Origin: an uncultured Chloroflexota bacterium
Lineage (GTDB): Bacteria; Chloroflexota; Chloroflexia; Thermomicrobiales; UBA6265
DNA length: 64,000 bases
Reading direction: 5' to 3'
Assembly (NCBI GenBank): GCA_937901745.1
Contig: CALGSZ010000002.1
Span: 91,612 to 155,611, forward strand
Below, in pieces: positions 18,031 through 27,438 of this stretch. A model generated the notes under the pieces. It saw nothing but the letters and a program-made list of their open reading frames with translations. It did not search any database and had not been told where the DNA came from. How positions within the stretch are numbered: the stretch's first letter is position 1; each line of letters opens with the position of its first letter. Made by a program: the position numbers and the translations under genes.

Positions 18031-18258
18031 GTGGAGGGCACGCAAGAGTTCGGGATCAGCAACCTCGAGTACGACCTGGTGACAACGCTCAGCAACCTAC
18101 TCGAAGGCCAGGAGGTGCTGGAGCAATACGAGGCAGACGCTGACGAGGCTGGAGACCGAGAGGCCGCCGAGATCTTTCGGATGATTCAGCACAGCAACTA
18201 CGAGGCGGCCCAGCGCATCCGTGGTGTGCTCGGCCGGCTCATGAGCCAACCACGCTAG
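18031..18258 (+). CDS. small conserved helical protein, function unknown
   Basis: A 75-residue protein beginning with GTG, preceded by AAGGAGGAG, a very strong ribosome-binding site. The sequence is acidic and Gln/Glu/Ala-rich and reads as two or three amphipathic helices (NLEYDLVTTLSNLLEGQEVL, then a stretch around FRMIQHSNYEAAQRI). The layout recalls small ferritin-like or DUF-type helical proteins, but no metal-ligand pattern is convincing. It has its own terminator directly downstream and a -24/-12-like motif upstream, so it is probably a single-gene transcript and may be highly expressed. Confidence 0.75.
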   Translation: MEGTQEFGISNLEYDLVTTLSNLLEGQEVLEQYEADADEAGDREAAEIFRMIQHSNYEAAQRIRGVLGRLMSQPR

Positions 18259-18334
18259 TCTCGTTGTTCACAGATTAGACATCATGCTCGGGCGTGGAAG
18301 GCTATAGCCAATGCCTGAGCGGAATCAATCCGCA

Positions 18335-18375
18335 CGGAGCCGTGAGTCTAGCTGGCTCACGGCTCCGCGTTTCTC
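18335..18375. terminator. rho-independent terminator between convergent genes
   Basis: A perfect 12-bp stem (18335-18346 with 18356-18367) encloses a 9-nt loop and is followed by CGTTTCTC. It sits between the plus-strand small gene (stop 18258) and the minus-strand M20 peptidase (stop 18415) and may serve both. Confidence 0.75.
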
Positions 18376-18414
18376 AGGTGAGCGATGCCGGTGCGCCGAT
18401 CCCCAAGGGATTCT

Positions 18415-19773
18415 CTACTGCCCAAGAAGCTCCCACGCCAGCGCGACAAACGTCCGCGTCATCACTAACACGTCCTCGATGGCGATGCTCTCGTTGACGT
18501 TGTGCGCTCCCGCGTAGTTGGGATCGGAGTCGGGATGGACGGGAGTGAAGCCGTAGGCGAGCACGCCGAGCGGTCGCACGAGCCGCGAATCGGTGAAGCC
18601 AGTCGCTAATCCCGGCATGAACGAGATGTCCGGCCGGTCGAGCGCCGTTCGCGTCGCGGACATCAGTCTTTCGATGAATGGCGTTTGGTACGGGGAAGCG
18701 CTCGGCTCCGCGGTCGTCGTGATCTCGTAGCGGACGTTGTCGAGGCCGTCGAGCATTTTGTCCAGCTCACGCGCAACGTATGCATCGTCCTGCCAAGGCA
18801 GCGTCCGCACGTCACAGGTGATCCGGCACGTCTCGGCAATGGAGTTGCTCTTGACGCCGGCGCGGATCATCGTTGCCGCGATGGTCATTCGCGAGGCGGC
18901 TTTCAGCCACGATGCGAGCAGCGGGTCGCGCGTCTCGATGTCGGCGATCAATCGCTCCAGCGCCTGCGGGCTGATTGGATCGTCGAGGCCGAGCGCGGCG
19001 CCGAGATGCCGGAACATCAGTGCATCGACCGAGACCTCGGGACGGTACGCGCAGATGCGGTCGAGGACCGGGCGCGCGCCATAGATCGCGTTGTCGGCCA
19101 TCCACGGGGCGGAGGCGTGGTAGCCCCGGCCCGTCACCGTGATCTCGACTTCAAGCCGCCCTTTCTCACCGGTCGCGATTGGATAGGTGACACGACCTTC
19201 ATGGCGGATCGGCTGGCCGCCACCCTCGTTGATCGCGAGATCTGCTTGCAACGTGTCCGGGCGATTCGTGGCGAGCCACCCTACGCCATACGCGCCTCCG
19301 GCCTCTTCATCGGCGGCGGCCACCAGGCGGAGGTCGCCTGAGGGCACGACGCCGCGCCGCTTGAGGACGATCAGCGCGATGGCCTCCGCGGCCACCGTCG
19401 CTTTCATGTCAGCGGCGCCGCGACCCCAGATCCGACCATCGGCGACCTCCGCCGCGAAGGGCGGATGAATCCACTGCTCCTCGTCTTCCGCCGGCACGAC
19501 GTCCAGGTGCCCCATGAACATCAGGCTCGGACCGTCGCCCTCGCCCTCCCAGCGGGCGACGAGATTGCCGCGGCCGGGCGCGGATTCGATGATTTCGGTC
19601 GGAATGCCCTCGGCCGTCAATCGCTCACTGAGCAGTTCGGCGGCCGGCGTCTCATTGCCGGTCGGCATCACACCGGTGTTGACCGTCGGTATCCGCACCA
19701 GCGCCTGGGTAAGCTCGACGATCTCGTCGCGAGCAGCGTCAACGTCCGACAGGAGTTCCTGCAATGTCGCCAT
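18415..19773 (-). CDS. M20-family peptidase / deacylase (ArgE/DapE/ACY1 type)
   Basis: A 452-residue metallohydrolase. The metal-binding blocks are visible: MGHLDVVPA (about 87-95), GRGAADMKA (about 117-125), and AADEEAGG with the catalytic Glu (about 152-159). The dimerisation lid domain follows (GRGYHASAPW). The start ATG 19773 has GAGGA upstream. Such enzymes hydrolyse N-acyl amino acids, succinyl-diaminopimelate or dipeptides; the specificity is not readable. It stands alone on the minus strand between plus-strand molybdenum-cofactor genes. Confidence 0.87.
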   Translation of the reverse strand: MATLQELLSDVDAARDEIVELTQALVRIPTVNTGVMPTGNETPAAELLSERLTAEGIPTEIIESAPGRGNLVARWEGEGDGPSLMFMGHLDVVPAEDEEQWIHPPFAAEVADGRIWGRGAADMKATVAAEAIALIVLKRRGVVPSGDLRLVAAADEEAGGAYGVGWLATNRPDTLQADLAINEGGGQPIRHEGRVTYPIATGEKGRLEVEITVTGRGYHASAPWMADNAIYGARPVLDRICAYRPEVSVDALMFRHLGAALGLDDPISPQALERLIADIETRDPLLASWLKAASRMTIAATMIRAGVKSNSIAETCRITCDVRTLPWQDDAYVARELDKMLDGLDNVRYEITTTAEPSASPYQTPFIERLMSATRTALDRPDISFMPGLATGFTDSRLVRPLGVLAYGFTPVHPDSDPNYAGAHNVNESIAIEDVLVMTRTFVALAWELLGQ

Positions 19774-19944
19774 CGGCTTGGTCCTCTACGTTTTGAAATG
19801 TGCCGGGCGGATTCCCAGACCGCGACTATACTCCATCACCGGGGGATCGGGGACGTGAGACGGGCGACATTGACCGATTTCCGGAGAGTTGGGCTGCTCT
19901 CCGGGGCGCCGCGATGAGCGAGCGGCGCGGCTGTGGAGGCAAGC

Positions 19945-20664
19945 ATGCAGGTTCACCTGCGCTATTTCGCGTTAGTTCGTGAGGTGCTCGGCCGGTCGGA
20001 AGAGACGCGAGATGTCCCATCCGGCACGACAGCCGGCGAGCTTTTCGAGCGGGTCTTGGCCGAGGCGCCGCAATTGGCCGGCCTCAAGCGCTCGGTGATG
20101 CTGATGGTCAATCAGGAGTACGTGCCGGCGGGGCACCAGCTCTCGGATGGGGACGAGCTGGCGATCATCCCGCCCGTCAGCGGTGGCGCGGATGAGGCGG
20201 AGCGGTTCTGGGTGACGGAGGAGCCGCTGGATGCGCGGGCCATCGAGGCGCTGGTGGCAGATCCGGGGAGCGGGGCGATCGTCACGTTCACTGGCACGGT
20301 CCGGAATGTGGCGCGCGGCAAAGAGGTGATCGCGCTCGACTACGAGGCGTATCCGCCGGCGGCTGAGAAGATGCTGCGGCGCATCGGCGATGAGATGCGT
20401 GAGCGATGGGACGTCAAGCAGGTGGCGATCGTGCACCGGATCGGCTCCCTGCAGGTGGGCGAGGCGAGCGTGGTGATCAGCGTCTCCGCGCCGCACCGCG
20501 AGGAGGCGTTCGCGGCGTGCCGATACGCGATCGAGCGGATCAAGGAGATCGTTCCGATCTGGAAGAAGGAGCAGTATGCCGACGGAGCGGTCTGGATCGG
20601 CAGCGAGGCCGCGTACCAGCGAGAGATTGGCCGCGCTCCCGCCGAGGTCGCAGTCGAATCGTAG
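19945..20664 (+). CDS. MoaD-MoaE fusion, molybdopterin synthase
   Basis: A 239-residue protein in which both subunits of molybdopterin synthase are joined. Residues about 1-81 are MoaD (ubiquitin-like), ending in PPVSGG, which keeps the Gly-Gly whose free C-terminus normally carries the thiocarboxylate. Residues about 90-235 are MoaE, with FTGTVRNVARGKEV, LDYEAYPPAA, HRIGSLQVGEASV, SAPHREEAF and the active-site PIWKKE. The start at ATG 19945 has GGAGG at 6-nt spacing. For sulfur transfer the chain should be cut after Gly-Gly, as is known for MoaX of mycobacteria. It inserts two sulfurs into precursor Z. Confidence 0.9.
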   Translation: MQVHLRYFALVREVLGRSEETRDVPSGTTAGELFERVLAEAPQLAGLKRSVMLMVNQEYVPAGHQLSDGDELAIIPPVSGGADEAERFWVTEEPLDARAIEALVADPGSGAIVTFTGTVRNVARGKEVIALDYEAYPPAAEKMLRRIGDEMRERWDVKQVAIVHRIGSLQVGEASVVISVSAPHREEAFAACRYAIERIKEIVPIWKKEQYADGAVWIGSEAAYQREIGRAPAEVAVES

Positions 20665-20761
20665 ACGCCGGAGTACCGAGATATTCGGATAGAAAAATCC
20701 GGAATTGGTATGCTCTGGCGCGGGAAGGGACCGCTCTGAAACGACGAAGGAACGCCAACCA

Positions 20762-21799
20762 ATGACTGAGCCTACGCATTCCACAGGCGAGCCGCGCGAT
20801 GCTGACTCAGCGGATTCCATCGTCCGCCGGCACCGGCCGAAGATCGCCTCGGACGCCACGCAGCTGATCGGGAATACGCCCCTGGTACGGTTGGCGCGGT
20901 TCGCGCCGAATACTCCAGCCACGCTCGTGGCCAAGCTCGAGGCGTTTTCTCCCGGTTACTCCGTCAAGGACCGCATCGGCGTCGCGATGATCGATGATGC
21001 CGAGCGACGAGGAATCATCAAGCCGGGCGTGACCACGATCATCGAGCCGACGAGCGGCAACACGGGCATCGCACTCGCCTGGGTGGCAGCGGCGCGCGGC
21101 TACCGGCTGATTCTGACGATGCCGGAGAGCTTCAGCATGGAGCGGCGTGTCCTGCTGCTCGGTTACGGAGCGGAGCTGGTCTTGACGCCCGCGTCGGAAG
21201 GGATGGTTGGCGCGGTGCGCAAGGCGGAGGAGCTGCTGGCGCAGATCCCGAATTCCTGGATGCCGCAGCAGTTCAAGAACGCGGCCAACCCGGAGATCCA
21301 CCGCCAGACGACGGCGGTCGAGATCTGGGAGGACACCGACGGACAGGTCGACATCGTTATTGGCGGCGTCGGCACGGGCGGCACGCTCACCGGCTGTGGG
21401 CAAGTGCTCAAGAAGCTCAAACCGGAGGTTCAGATCATCGCGGTCGAGCCAAAGGAGTCGCCAGTCTTGGCTGGGGGGCAGCCAGCGCCGCACCGGATTC
21501 AGGGGATCGGCGCCAACTTCGTCCCGGATGTGCTGGACCGCTCGATCATCGATGAGATCGCCCATGTCAGCGGCGATGAGGCATTCGCCGCCAGCCGCGA
21601 GCTGATGCGAACCGAGGGGCTGCTGGTCGGCATCTCATCCGGCGCGGCTGCCCATGTCGCTCGCAAGGTTGCGCAGCGCGAGGAGAATCGCGGCAAGCTG
21701 ATTGTCGTCGTGCTGCCGGACACGGGCGAGCGCTATCTCAGCACCGCGCTCTTCGCAGATTTGCGCGAAGAAGCTGCGGCCATGCCTACAACCCGCTGA
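20762..21799 (+). CDS. cysK: cysteine synthase A (O-acetylserine sulfhydrylase)
   Basis: A 345-residue PLP enzyme making cysteine from O-acetylserine and sulfide. The PLP lysine lies in SPGYSVKDRIG (about 61-71), the substrate loop PTSGNTGIA follows, the phosphate-binding loop is GGVGTGGTLTG, and the C-terminal GISSGAAAH block is present. There is an N-terminal extension of about 35 residues (THSTGEPRDADSADSIVRRH) not found in typical CysK. ATG 20762 has GAAGGA upstream. A second enzyme of this fold, with CBS domains, is encoded at 43-44.4 kb. Confidence 0.92.
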   Translation: MTEPTHSTGEPRDADSADSIVRRHRPKIASDATQLIGNTPLVRLARFAPNTPATLVAKLEAFSPGYSVKDRIGVAMIDDAERRGIIKPGVTTIIEPTSGNTGIALAWVAAARGYRLILTMPESFSMERRVLLLGYGAELVLTPASEGMVGAVRKAEELLAQIPNSWMPQQFKNAANPEIHRQTTAVEIWEDTDGQVDIVIGGVGTGGTLTGCGQVLKKLKPEVQIIAVEPKESPVLAGGQPAPHRIQGIGANFVPDVLDRSIIDEIAHVSGDEAFAASRELMRTEGLLVGISSGAAAHVARKVAQREENRGKLIVVVLPDTGERYLSTALFADLREEAAAMPTTR

Positions 21800-21863
21800 G
21801 CTACGCCAGACGCCCAAGGGCTCCCTGAACGCCTGCCTGGACGCGAGCGGGATCGCGCGTCGC

Positions 21864-23597
21864 TCAACGCGGGGAGCTTGCCGAGTCGGAGGCAATCTGC
21901 ATGGGATACAAGGCGGCGGGCGGTGTCGAGCCGCTAGGGCACCACCCGTCAACGTGCGACACGGAGCGGATGAGGACGGGCATCGCTCGGCCGCGGAGGC
22001 ACGCCTGCTGCACGCGATAGGCGGGAGAAAGCCGCTGCCGAGGACGCGGCAAGTTGTTGCGCTGGGAGAAGAGCGCCTCGGTGGTCAGCGTATCGGCGTT
22101 GACGATATGGACACGATTCTTACCCCAGCGCTTGACGTCATACATGGCGGAATCGGCGATGGCGATGAGGTCTCTCGCCGAGAGTGCCCCCGTCACCGTG
22201 ACGGCGAGGCCGATCGAGAGGCTGATGTCCGCGCCGCTCGACGGGTCGATGAAGTCCCGGTGACGGCTCAACTGGGCGAGTAGACGCTGCCCGACGCCGC
22301 GAGCCTCGTTGAGACCCAAGCCAGGCAGCACGAGCAAGAACTCGTCTCCGCCGTAGCGCGCGACGATATCCGTCTCTCGACAGCTGCTCGCGAGCACCTG
22401 GGCCAGCTCGCGGAGCACGGCATCGCCAGCCTGGTGGCCGTGGTTGTCGTTGACTCCCTTGAAATCGTCAATGTCGATCATCGCCACGGCGACGGGATTG
22501 CCCAGCCGGCGTGCCCGTTCCAGCTCAGCTTCGAGCTGTGCGACCGCGGCTGTCTGGTGCAAGAGCCCGGTCAGATGATCCCGCTCCGACGCTTGGGAGA
22601 AGTGGCGGGCGAGCTGGAGCGCGTCGCGCAGGGCGAGGTGCTGCCGCATGGCGACGAGCGCGATGCTACCCAGCCCGACCACGATGACGAGCGCGTCTTG
22701 TCTGCCCACGGTAGCTCGCAGCGCCGTCCAGCCGACGGCCAGCGCCGCGAGCAAGACGACTGCCACTGAGAGAAGCGACGACACGCTAGCGAGCGAGCGG
22801 AGTGCGCGGGAAAGCGCCTGGCGGTCGGCGACGACAGACAGCGCCAAGGCGCCGATCGCGGCGAGCCAGGCCACCGCCGCCAAGAGCATCCCGGCAGGCA
22901 ATTCGAATGCCTGAGCCATGAGCCAGCAGAGATCGGCCACGACGGCGAGCGGCAGCGTGAGGAGGGCAGCAGAGCGCGCGGTCAGCGATCGGTTTCCGCC
23001 GATGAGAAGCGCCGTGGCGATGAGGATCGCGCCGTCGCTGGTGAGACGGGCGAACCACAGTGCTCGCTCGAGCAGCGACATGGCGCTCGAAGCCGGGCCA
23101 ACTCGAACGAGGATCAGTGCGAGCGGAACCGCGAGCGCCAAGGCCGCGAACGCGCTCACGACCAACCGGCGCCACCAGACGTGAGTCGGCTGACCCAAGA
23201 TGCCGAGCTGCAAGAGCGCGGCTGCCATCAGCGGCGGCATCAGTAACGCGCTGAGGTGAGCGATCGGTGAGTGCCAACTGCCGGTTGAGCTTTCGCCGAG
23301 CGTAACGTCACCGAGCCGCCCGACGCCCCAGAGCACAGCCGCTGCGCCGATGAGGCGCCAGCCGCCGCGCGTCTCAGCCTCGCCGTATCGAATCCGCAAG
23401 ACAGCAATCATGGCGACGAGGAGAGCGGCCAAGGCGATCCAAGTGGCGGCCACCGTTTGGCCGAGTGGAGCCCTGCCGACTGCGGTCGCCGCCAGCGCCA
23501 CGGGCAGCGTAAGGACCGCGCACAGGGACGCGAGCCGCAGCAGGCACCGGGCATGACAGCGGAAGACGATTGCGTGGATTGGCCTCAGTGCTGACAT
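21864..23597 (-). CDS. membrane-bound diguanylate cyclase (GGDEF)
   Basis: A 577-residue protein. The first about 330 residues contain some eight to ten hydrophobic helices forming a membrane sensor without a motif I recognise. The GGDEF domain follows (about 350-510): DHLTGLLHQ, VAMIDIDDFKGVND, and the intact active-site RYGGDEF. The inhibitory I-site RETD lies exactly five residues before GGDEF, so product feedback is likely. It should make cyclic di-GMP from GTP. The C-terminal about 65 residues are Arg/Pro/Ser-rich. The start is set at ATG 23597 with AAAGG upstream; an ATG 36 bp further upstream is the alternative. Confidence 0.88.
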   Translation of the reverse strand: MSALRPIHAIVFRCHARCLLRLASLCAVLTLPVALAATAVGRAPLGQTVAATWIALAALLVAMIAVLRIRYGEAETRGGWRLIGAAAVLWGVGRLGDVTLGESSTGSWHSPIAHLSALLMPPLMAAALLQLGILGQPTHVWWRRLVVSAFAALALAVPLALILVRVGPASSAMSLLERALWFARLTSDGAILIATALLIGGNRSLTARSAALLTLPLAVVADLCWLMAQAFELPAGMLLAAVAWLAAIGALALSVVADRQALSRALRSLASVSSLLSVAVVLLAALAVGWTALRATVGRQDALVIVVGLGSIALVAMRQHLALRDALQLARHFSQASERDHLTGLLHQTAAVAQLEAELERARRLGNPVAVAMIDIDDFKGVNDNHGHQAGDAVLRELAQVLASSCRETDIVARYGGDEFLLVLPGLGLNEARGVGQRLLAQLSRHRDFIDPSSGADISLSIGLAVTVTGALSARDLIAIADSAMYDVKRWGKNRVHIVNADTLTTEALFSQRNNLPRPRQRLSPAYRVQQACLRGRAMPVLIRSVSHVDGWCPSGSTPPAALYPMQIASDSASSPR

Positions 23598-23772
23598 CGC
23601 AGCAAGCCTTTCCCGCGGGGCGCCGGGGATCATCTATCGCAGTGCCTTGACGGGGAGGCACCATTCTGCACGCAGCCATTCAACAGGACGACGTACCCTG
23701 TCACAAGCCCAAGAATTCCTACGCGGGGACTTCCGTGTGGTGATTGAGCTTCGGGACCTTTGGGCTATGCGT

Positions 23773-25266
23773 TCAGGCGGTGGCGGCGGCCGTTTGAGGC
23801 GTGGCCGCTACCAGCTGCAGCGGCGCGAGCGGGACCGTCACGGTGAAGGTGCTCCCCTGGCCCGGGATGCTTTGCACGCTGATATCCCCGCCGTGGGAGC
23901 GCGCGATGGCCTGAGCGATCGAGAGGCCGAGACCGGTGCCGCCGGTCGCGCGATCTCGAGCGCGGTCAGCCCGGTAGAAGCGCTCGAAGATATGGGGCAG
24001 ATGCTCGGGCGCGATCCCTTCCCCGGTGTCGCGGACCGTGAGCTTGGCATTTGTCCCCGCGGCCTCGACGTTCACCGTGATCTCGCCGGACGCGGGTGTG
24101 TGCCGGATCGCGTTGTCGAGCAGGATCAGCAAAAGCTGCGTGATGCGGTCGCGGTCGCCGACGATCGTCACGGGCCGCGTCGCCGAGACGGTGAGCTGTT
24201 GGCCCTGAGTCAGCGAGGACGCTGTCCGCACGGCATCCTGCGCGACGAGGTCGAGCCGCACCGGCTGGTGGCGTGCTCGGTCGTCCGGCACCGCTTCCGT
24301 CCGGATCAGCGTCAACAAGTCCTCGATCAGCCGGCTCATCCGCGCGCTCTCTTGCCGGAGATCGGCCAGTGCCTCGGCGAAATCGCTGGTGGCGCCGCCG
24401 GTCGCCGTCGCTTGGCGCGCCAGAACGTCGAGGTTGCCGCGTATGGCTGTCAACGGAGTCCGCAGCTCATGAGAGGCGTCGGCGATGAAGCGGCGCTGAG
24501 AGGAGAAGGTTTGCTCGAGGCGATCGAGCATGTAGTTGAACGTCGCGGACAAGCGCGCGAGCTCATCTCCCGTATCGGGCACGTCGAGCCGCGTCGAGAG
24601 GGAGCGACCGGAGTCGGCGTCGGCGGCGATGGCCGCGGCGGTGGCAGTGATGCGGTCAACGGGGCGCAAGGAGCGGCCCGCAAGCACCCAGCCGCCGACG
24701 GCGGCGAGCAGGACACCACCCACGCCGATGAACAGGAGCAGCTTCTTGAGCAGGCCGACCGTCCGCTCCAACGGCTCGAGCGATTCGCCGACGATGATCG
24801 AGCCGACGAAAACGCCGTCGCGCTCGGTGATCATCGGGATGTGGATGGTGCGAACCGACATCGAGTCGAAGCGCGATGTCTCAAAGATTGGACGCGGCTC
24901 GGACTCGTCAAGCGGCGCTGCCGGCAGCTGCTTATGGCCAGAGACGCCGGTTGAGGCGAGCAGCTTCCCAGAGACGTCGTAGATCTGGACGACCTGTCCG
25001 GGGGACGCGAGCGGATCCAGGCTCGGAATGTAGCCAGAGAACTCGCCGCGTTCGTAACCGGGACGCACACGAATCTCGCGGAGGATTTTGCCGCCGGTCT
25101 TGACCAAGCGTTGGTCAACATCCTCTCGCAGGTTGCGCTCGACCAGGACAGAAAGCAGGACCCCGACGCCGACAAGCACGCCGATGAGGAGGATGGCGTA
25201 CCAAGCCGTCAGCCGAAAGCGGATCGATCGGTAGAAGTGGCGTCGCGGCGTTTCCATCGTCGTCAT
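23773..25266 (-). CDS. sensor histidine kinase (HAMP-HisKA-HATPase)
   Basis: A 497-residue class I membrane kinase. Helix 1 is at about residues 17-42 (WYAILLIGVLVGVGVLLSVL), an extracellular sensor loop covers about 43-175, helix 2 (LLLFIGVGGVLLAAVGGWVL) leads into a HAMP segment, then HisKA with ADASHELRTPLTAIRGN (His near 266), N-box LILLDNAIRHTP, DTGEGIAPEHLP and GTGLGLSIAQA. All boxes are intact. The gene begins 18 bp after the response regulator and forms with it and the upstream HtrA protease a cluster like mycobacterial mprAB-pepD, so an envelope-stress role is likely (inference from context). Confidence 0.92.
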   Translation of the reverse strand: MTTMETPRRHFYRSIRFRLTAWYAILLIGVLVGVGVLLSVLVERNLREDVDQRLVKTGGKILREIRVRPGYERGEFSGYIPSLDPLASPGQVVQIYDVSGKLLASTGVSGHKQLPAAPLDESEPRPIFETSRFDSMSVRTIHIPMITERDGVFVGSIIVGESLEPLERTVGLLKKLLLFIGVGGVLLAAVGGWVLAGRSLRPVDRITATAAAIAADADSGRSLSTRLDVPDTGDELARLSATFNYMLDRLEQTFSSQRRFIADASHELRTPLTAIRGNLDVLARQATATGGATSDFAEALADLRQESARMSRLIEDLLTLIRTEAVPDDRARHQPVRLDLVAQDAVRTASSLTQGQQLTVSATRPVTIVGDRDRITQLLLILLDNAIRHTPASGEITVNVEAAGTNAKLTVRDTGEGIAPEHLPHIFERFYRADRARDRATGGTGLGLSIAQAIARSHGGDISVQSIPGQGSTFTVTVPLAPLQLVAATPQTAAATA

Positions 25267-25284
25267 CGAGTACTCTCGCCGCTG

Positions 25285-26064
25285 TCAGGGCGTTGTGCGC
25301 AGGACATAGCCGACCCCGCGCACGGTTTGAATGATGCGTGGCTCACCGCCCGCTTCGAGCTCGCGTCGTAGGTTGCCGATGAAGACCTCGAGAACATTCG
25401 AGTCGCCGTAGTAGTCCTGGCCCCAAATTCGGTCCATGATCTGGTCTCGGGTCAGGACTTGGTTCGGGTGACGCAAGAACAGTGTCAGAAGGTCGAACTC
25501 GCGGGTGGTCAGCCGCATCGCGCGCTCGCCACGGTGGGCGGTCCGGGCCGCGAGATCGAGGGTCACATCCTCGAATTGGAGCGTCTGGCTGGCGGCCTGC
25601 GTGGCCGTGACCTGTGCGCGACGTAAGAGAGCGCGCACGCGCGCGAGGAGCTCATCGAACGCGAACGGCTTGACGAGGTAGTCGTCCGCGCCGACTTCCA
25701 GACCGGCAACGCGGTCGGCAACGGCATCGCGCGCGGTCAGCATCAGAATCGGCACGGGAGTGCGACCCTCTGCCGTTTCCGCGCTCCGGACGCGGCGGGT
25801 GATCTCGATCCCGTCCACGCCCGGAAGCATCAAGTCCAGGATGACGAGGTCGGGCGGGTCGTCACGCAGGATCGCGAGGGCGCGGCGCCCATCGCTCGCG
25901 ACTTCGACTTGATACCCCTCGAAGAGAAGTCCGCGGCGGACGAACCCGGCGATGGCGGGCTCGTCCTCGACGACGAGAATGCGCGCGGCGGGTGTGGCGC
26001 TCGTTGCCGCTCTCTTTCGGTCCTCTGATCCGCTCGACTGCTCTGTCGTTGCCGTAGCGCGCAT
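25285..26064 (-). CDS. OmpR/PhoB-family response regulator
   Basis: A 259-residue regulator. The receiver domain follows a 28-residue N-terminal tail: ILVVEDEPAIAGF supplies the acidic pair, VILDLMLPGVDG the phospho-acceptor Asp (near residue 77), LTARD the Thr/Ala switch and YLVKPF the Lys. The C-terminal winged helix has RLTTREFDLLTLFLRHP, and TVRGVGYVL closes it. ATG 26064 has GGAGG at 5-nt spacing and replaces a longer in-frame reading. It presumably binds the direct-repeat array upstream of htrA at 27452-27492, whose 11-bp period fits tandem binding of this family. Confidence 0.93.
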   Translation of the reverse strand: MRATATTEQSSGSEDRKRAATSATPAARILVVEDEPAIAGFVRRGLLFEGYQVEVASDGRRALAILRDDPPDLVILDLMLPGVDGIEITRRVRSAETAEGRTPVPILMLTARDAVADRVAGLEVGADDYLVKPFAFDELLARVRALLRRAQVTATQAASQTLQFEDVTLDLAARTAHRGERAMRLTTREFDLLTLFLRHPNQVLTRDQIMDRIWGQDYYGDSNVLEVFIGNLRRELEAGGEPRIIQTVRGVGYVLRTTP

Positions 26065-26233
26065 CAGCCCTCCGCTGGCTAGGGCGAAGGCCGGCCGCGT
26101 AACGCGGCTCGCTACATAAGATGGTACCCCAGACACGGGAAACCGGAGCGCCGGGCGTAGAACGCCACGGGCTCCGGGGAGGGGAGAGGAGAGGATCTGC
26201 GGGCCCCCGGGTCCGGGTGACCCGCGTTCGTTG

Positions 26234-27349
26234 TCAGAGGTCAACAGGTCGTACACCCAGCGTGACACTCACCGTCAATTCGCGACCATCTCGAACGATG
26301 CCTAGCTCAATCGTGTCACCCGGCTTGTGTGCAAAGATCAGCAGATTCAGGAAGGGTGAGCGCTCCGTGATGCGCGTGCCGTCCACCGAGACGATGACGT
26401 CACCCGGTTCCAGGCCGGCATCGGCGGCGGGAGTGTCCGGCTCGACATCGGTAACGGCGTGGCCGCCCTCGATCGGCTGACCGACGATGCCGAGATACGG
26501 CCGATGGACGCGGCCAGTCGTCAGAATCTCGTCAACGATCTCCTTGACGGCGTTGCTCTCGATGGCGAAGCCGATGCCGGGATCGGACTGGCCGGGGTAG
26601 GACGAGCGGATGGCCTTCGCGACGTTCATGCCGATCACTTCGCCGTTCAAGTTGAGCAGCGGGCCGCCGGAATTGCCCTCGTAGAGGGGCGCGCTGTGCT
26701 GGATTAGATTCGGGAGCCGGTAAAAGCCGGTATCGAGCTCGCGATGAACCGCGCCGACGGAGCCATCGCTGACGGTATTCGTGAACTCCCCATACGGGCT
26801 GCCAATGGCGATCACGCGGTCGCCGGGGCGCACGGTATCGGAATCGCCAAGAGTGAGGACGCCCGGCACCGTCTGACCTTCGCCTAGCTCGATCTGGAGC
26901 ACCGCCACATCCTGGAACGGATCCTGGCCGAGCAGCGTCGCCTCGGCCGTGGTCCCGTCCGCAAACTCGACTTCGAACGCGGCGCCACCCTCGACGACGT
27001 GGCTGTTGGTCACGACGTGACCATCTTCATCAATGATGTAGCCAGAGCCCTTGCCGACTGGGAGGAGCCGGCTGTCGTCTACTTCGCCGGTGAACGGATT
27101 GCGCGGCGATTGGTAGTTCGTGATCGTCACGACCGCGGGATTGGCGCGCTCCGCAACGTCGGCCACGCTGGATTCGGTGGTCGTGGCGTTGGCAGCCGGC
27201 GTCGCTTCAGTAGTGAACGTTGCGGTGGCGAAAGTGATCGGCCAGTTGAGCGCCGCGATGCCACTGATGAGCAGTGCCGCGAGCAAGAAGATCTTGATGG
27301 CGTTGCGGGCGCGAGTTGGACCGCGTGAGTAACTGGCTGAGGTGTCCAT
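26234..27349 (-). CDS. htrA: HtrA/DegP-type serine protease with one PDZ domain
   Basis: A 371-residue membrane-anchored protease. One N-terminal hydrophobic helix (FLLAALLISGIAALNW) would tether it to the membrane with the catalytic part outside. The triad is visible: His in VVTNSHVVEGG, Asp in DPFQDVAVLQI, Ser in YEGNSGGPLL. A single PDZ domain covers about the last 90 residues (RPYLGIVGQPIEGG to the end). The start ATG 27349 has GGAG upstream. It degrades or refolds damaged envelope proteins. It precedes the response regulator by about 170 bp on the same strand. Confidence 0.9.
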   Translation of the reverse strand: MDTSASYSRGPTRARNAIKIFLLAALLISGIAALNWPITFATATFTTEATPAANATTTESSVADVAERANPAVVTITNYQSPRNPFTGEVDDSRLLPVGKGSGYIIDEDGHVVTNSHVVEGGAAFEVEFADGTTAEATLLGQDPFQDVAVLQIELGEGQTVPGVLTLGDSDTVRPGDRVIAIGSPYGEFTNTVSDGSVGAVHRELDTGFYRLPNLIQHSAPLYEGNSGGPLLNLNGEVIGMNVAKAIRSSYPGQSDPGIGFAIESNAVKEIVDEILTTGRVHRPYLGIVGQPIEGGHAVTDVEPDTPAADAGLEPGDVIVSVDGTRITERSPFLNLLIFAHKPGDTIELGIVRDGRELTVSVTLGVRPVDL

Positions 27350-27438
27350 CGTGAGTGGGGCTCCTTCACTCCGCGTCCTCGCCGGCCGGAGCGGCGAGAT
27401 CACCGGCCGCGTCGGCGGCCACTGTTCCGTCTGATGAG

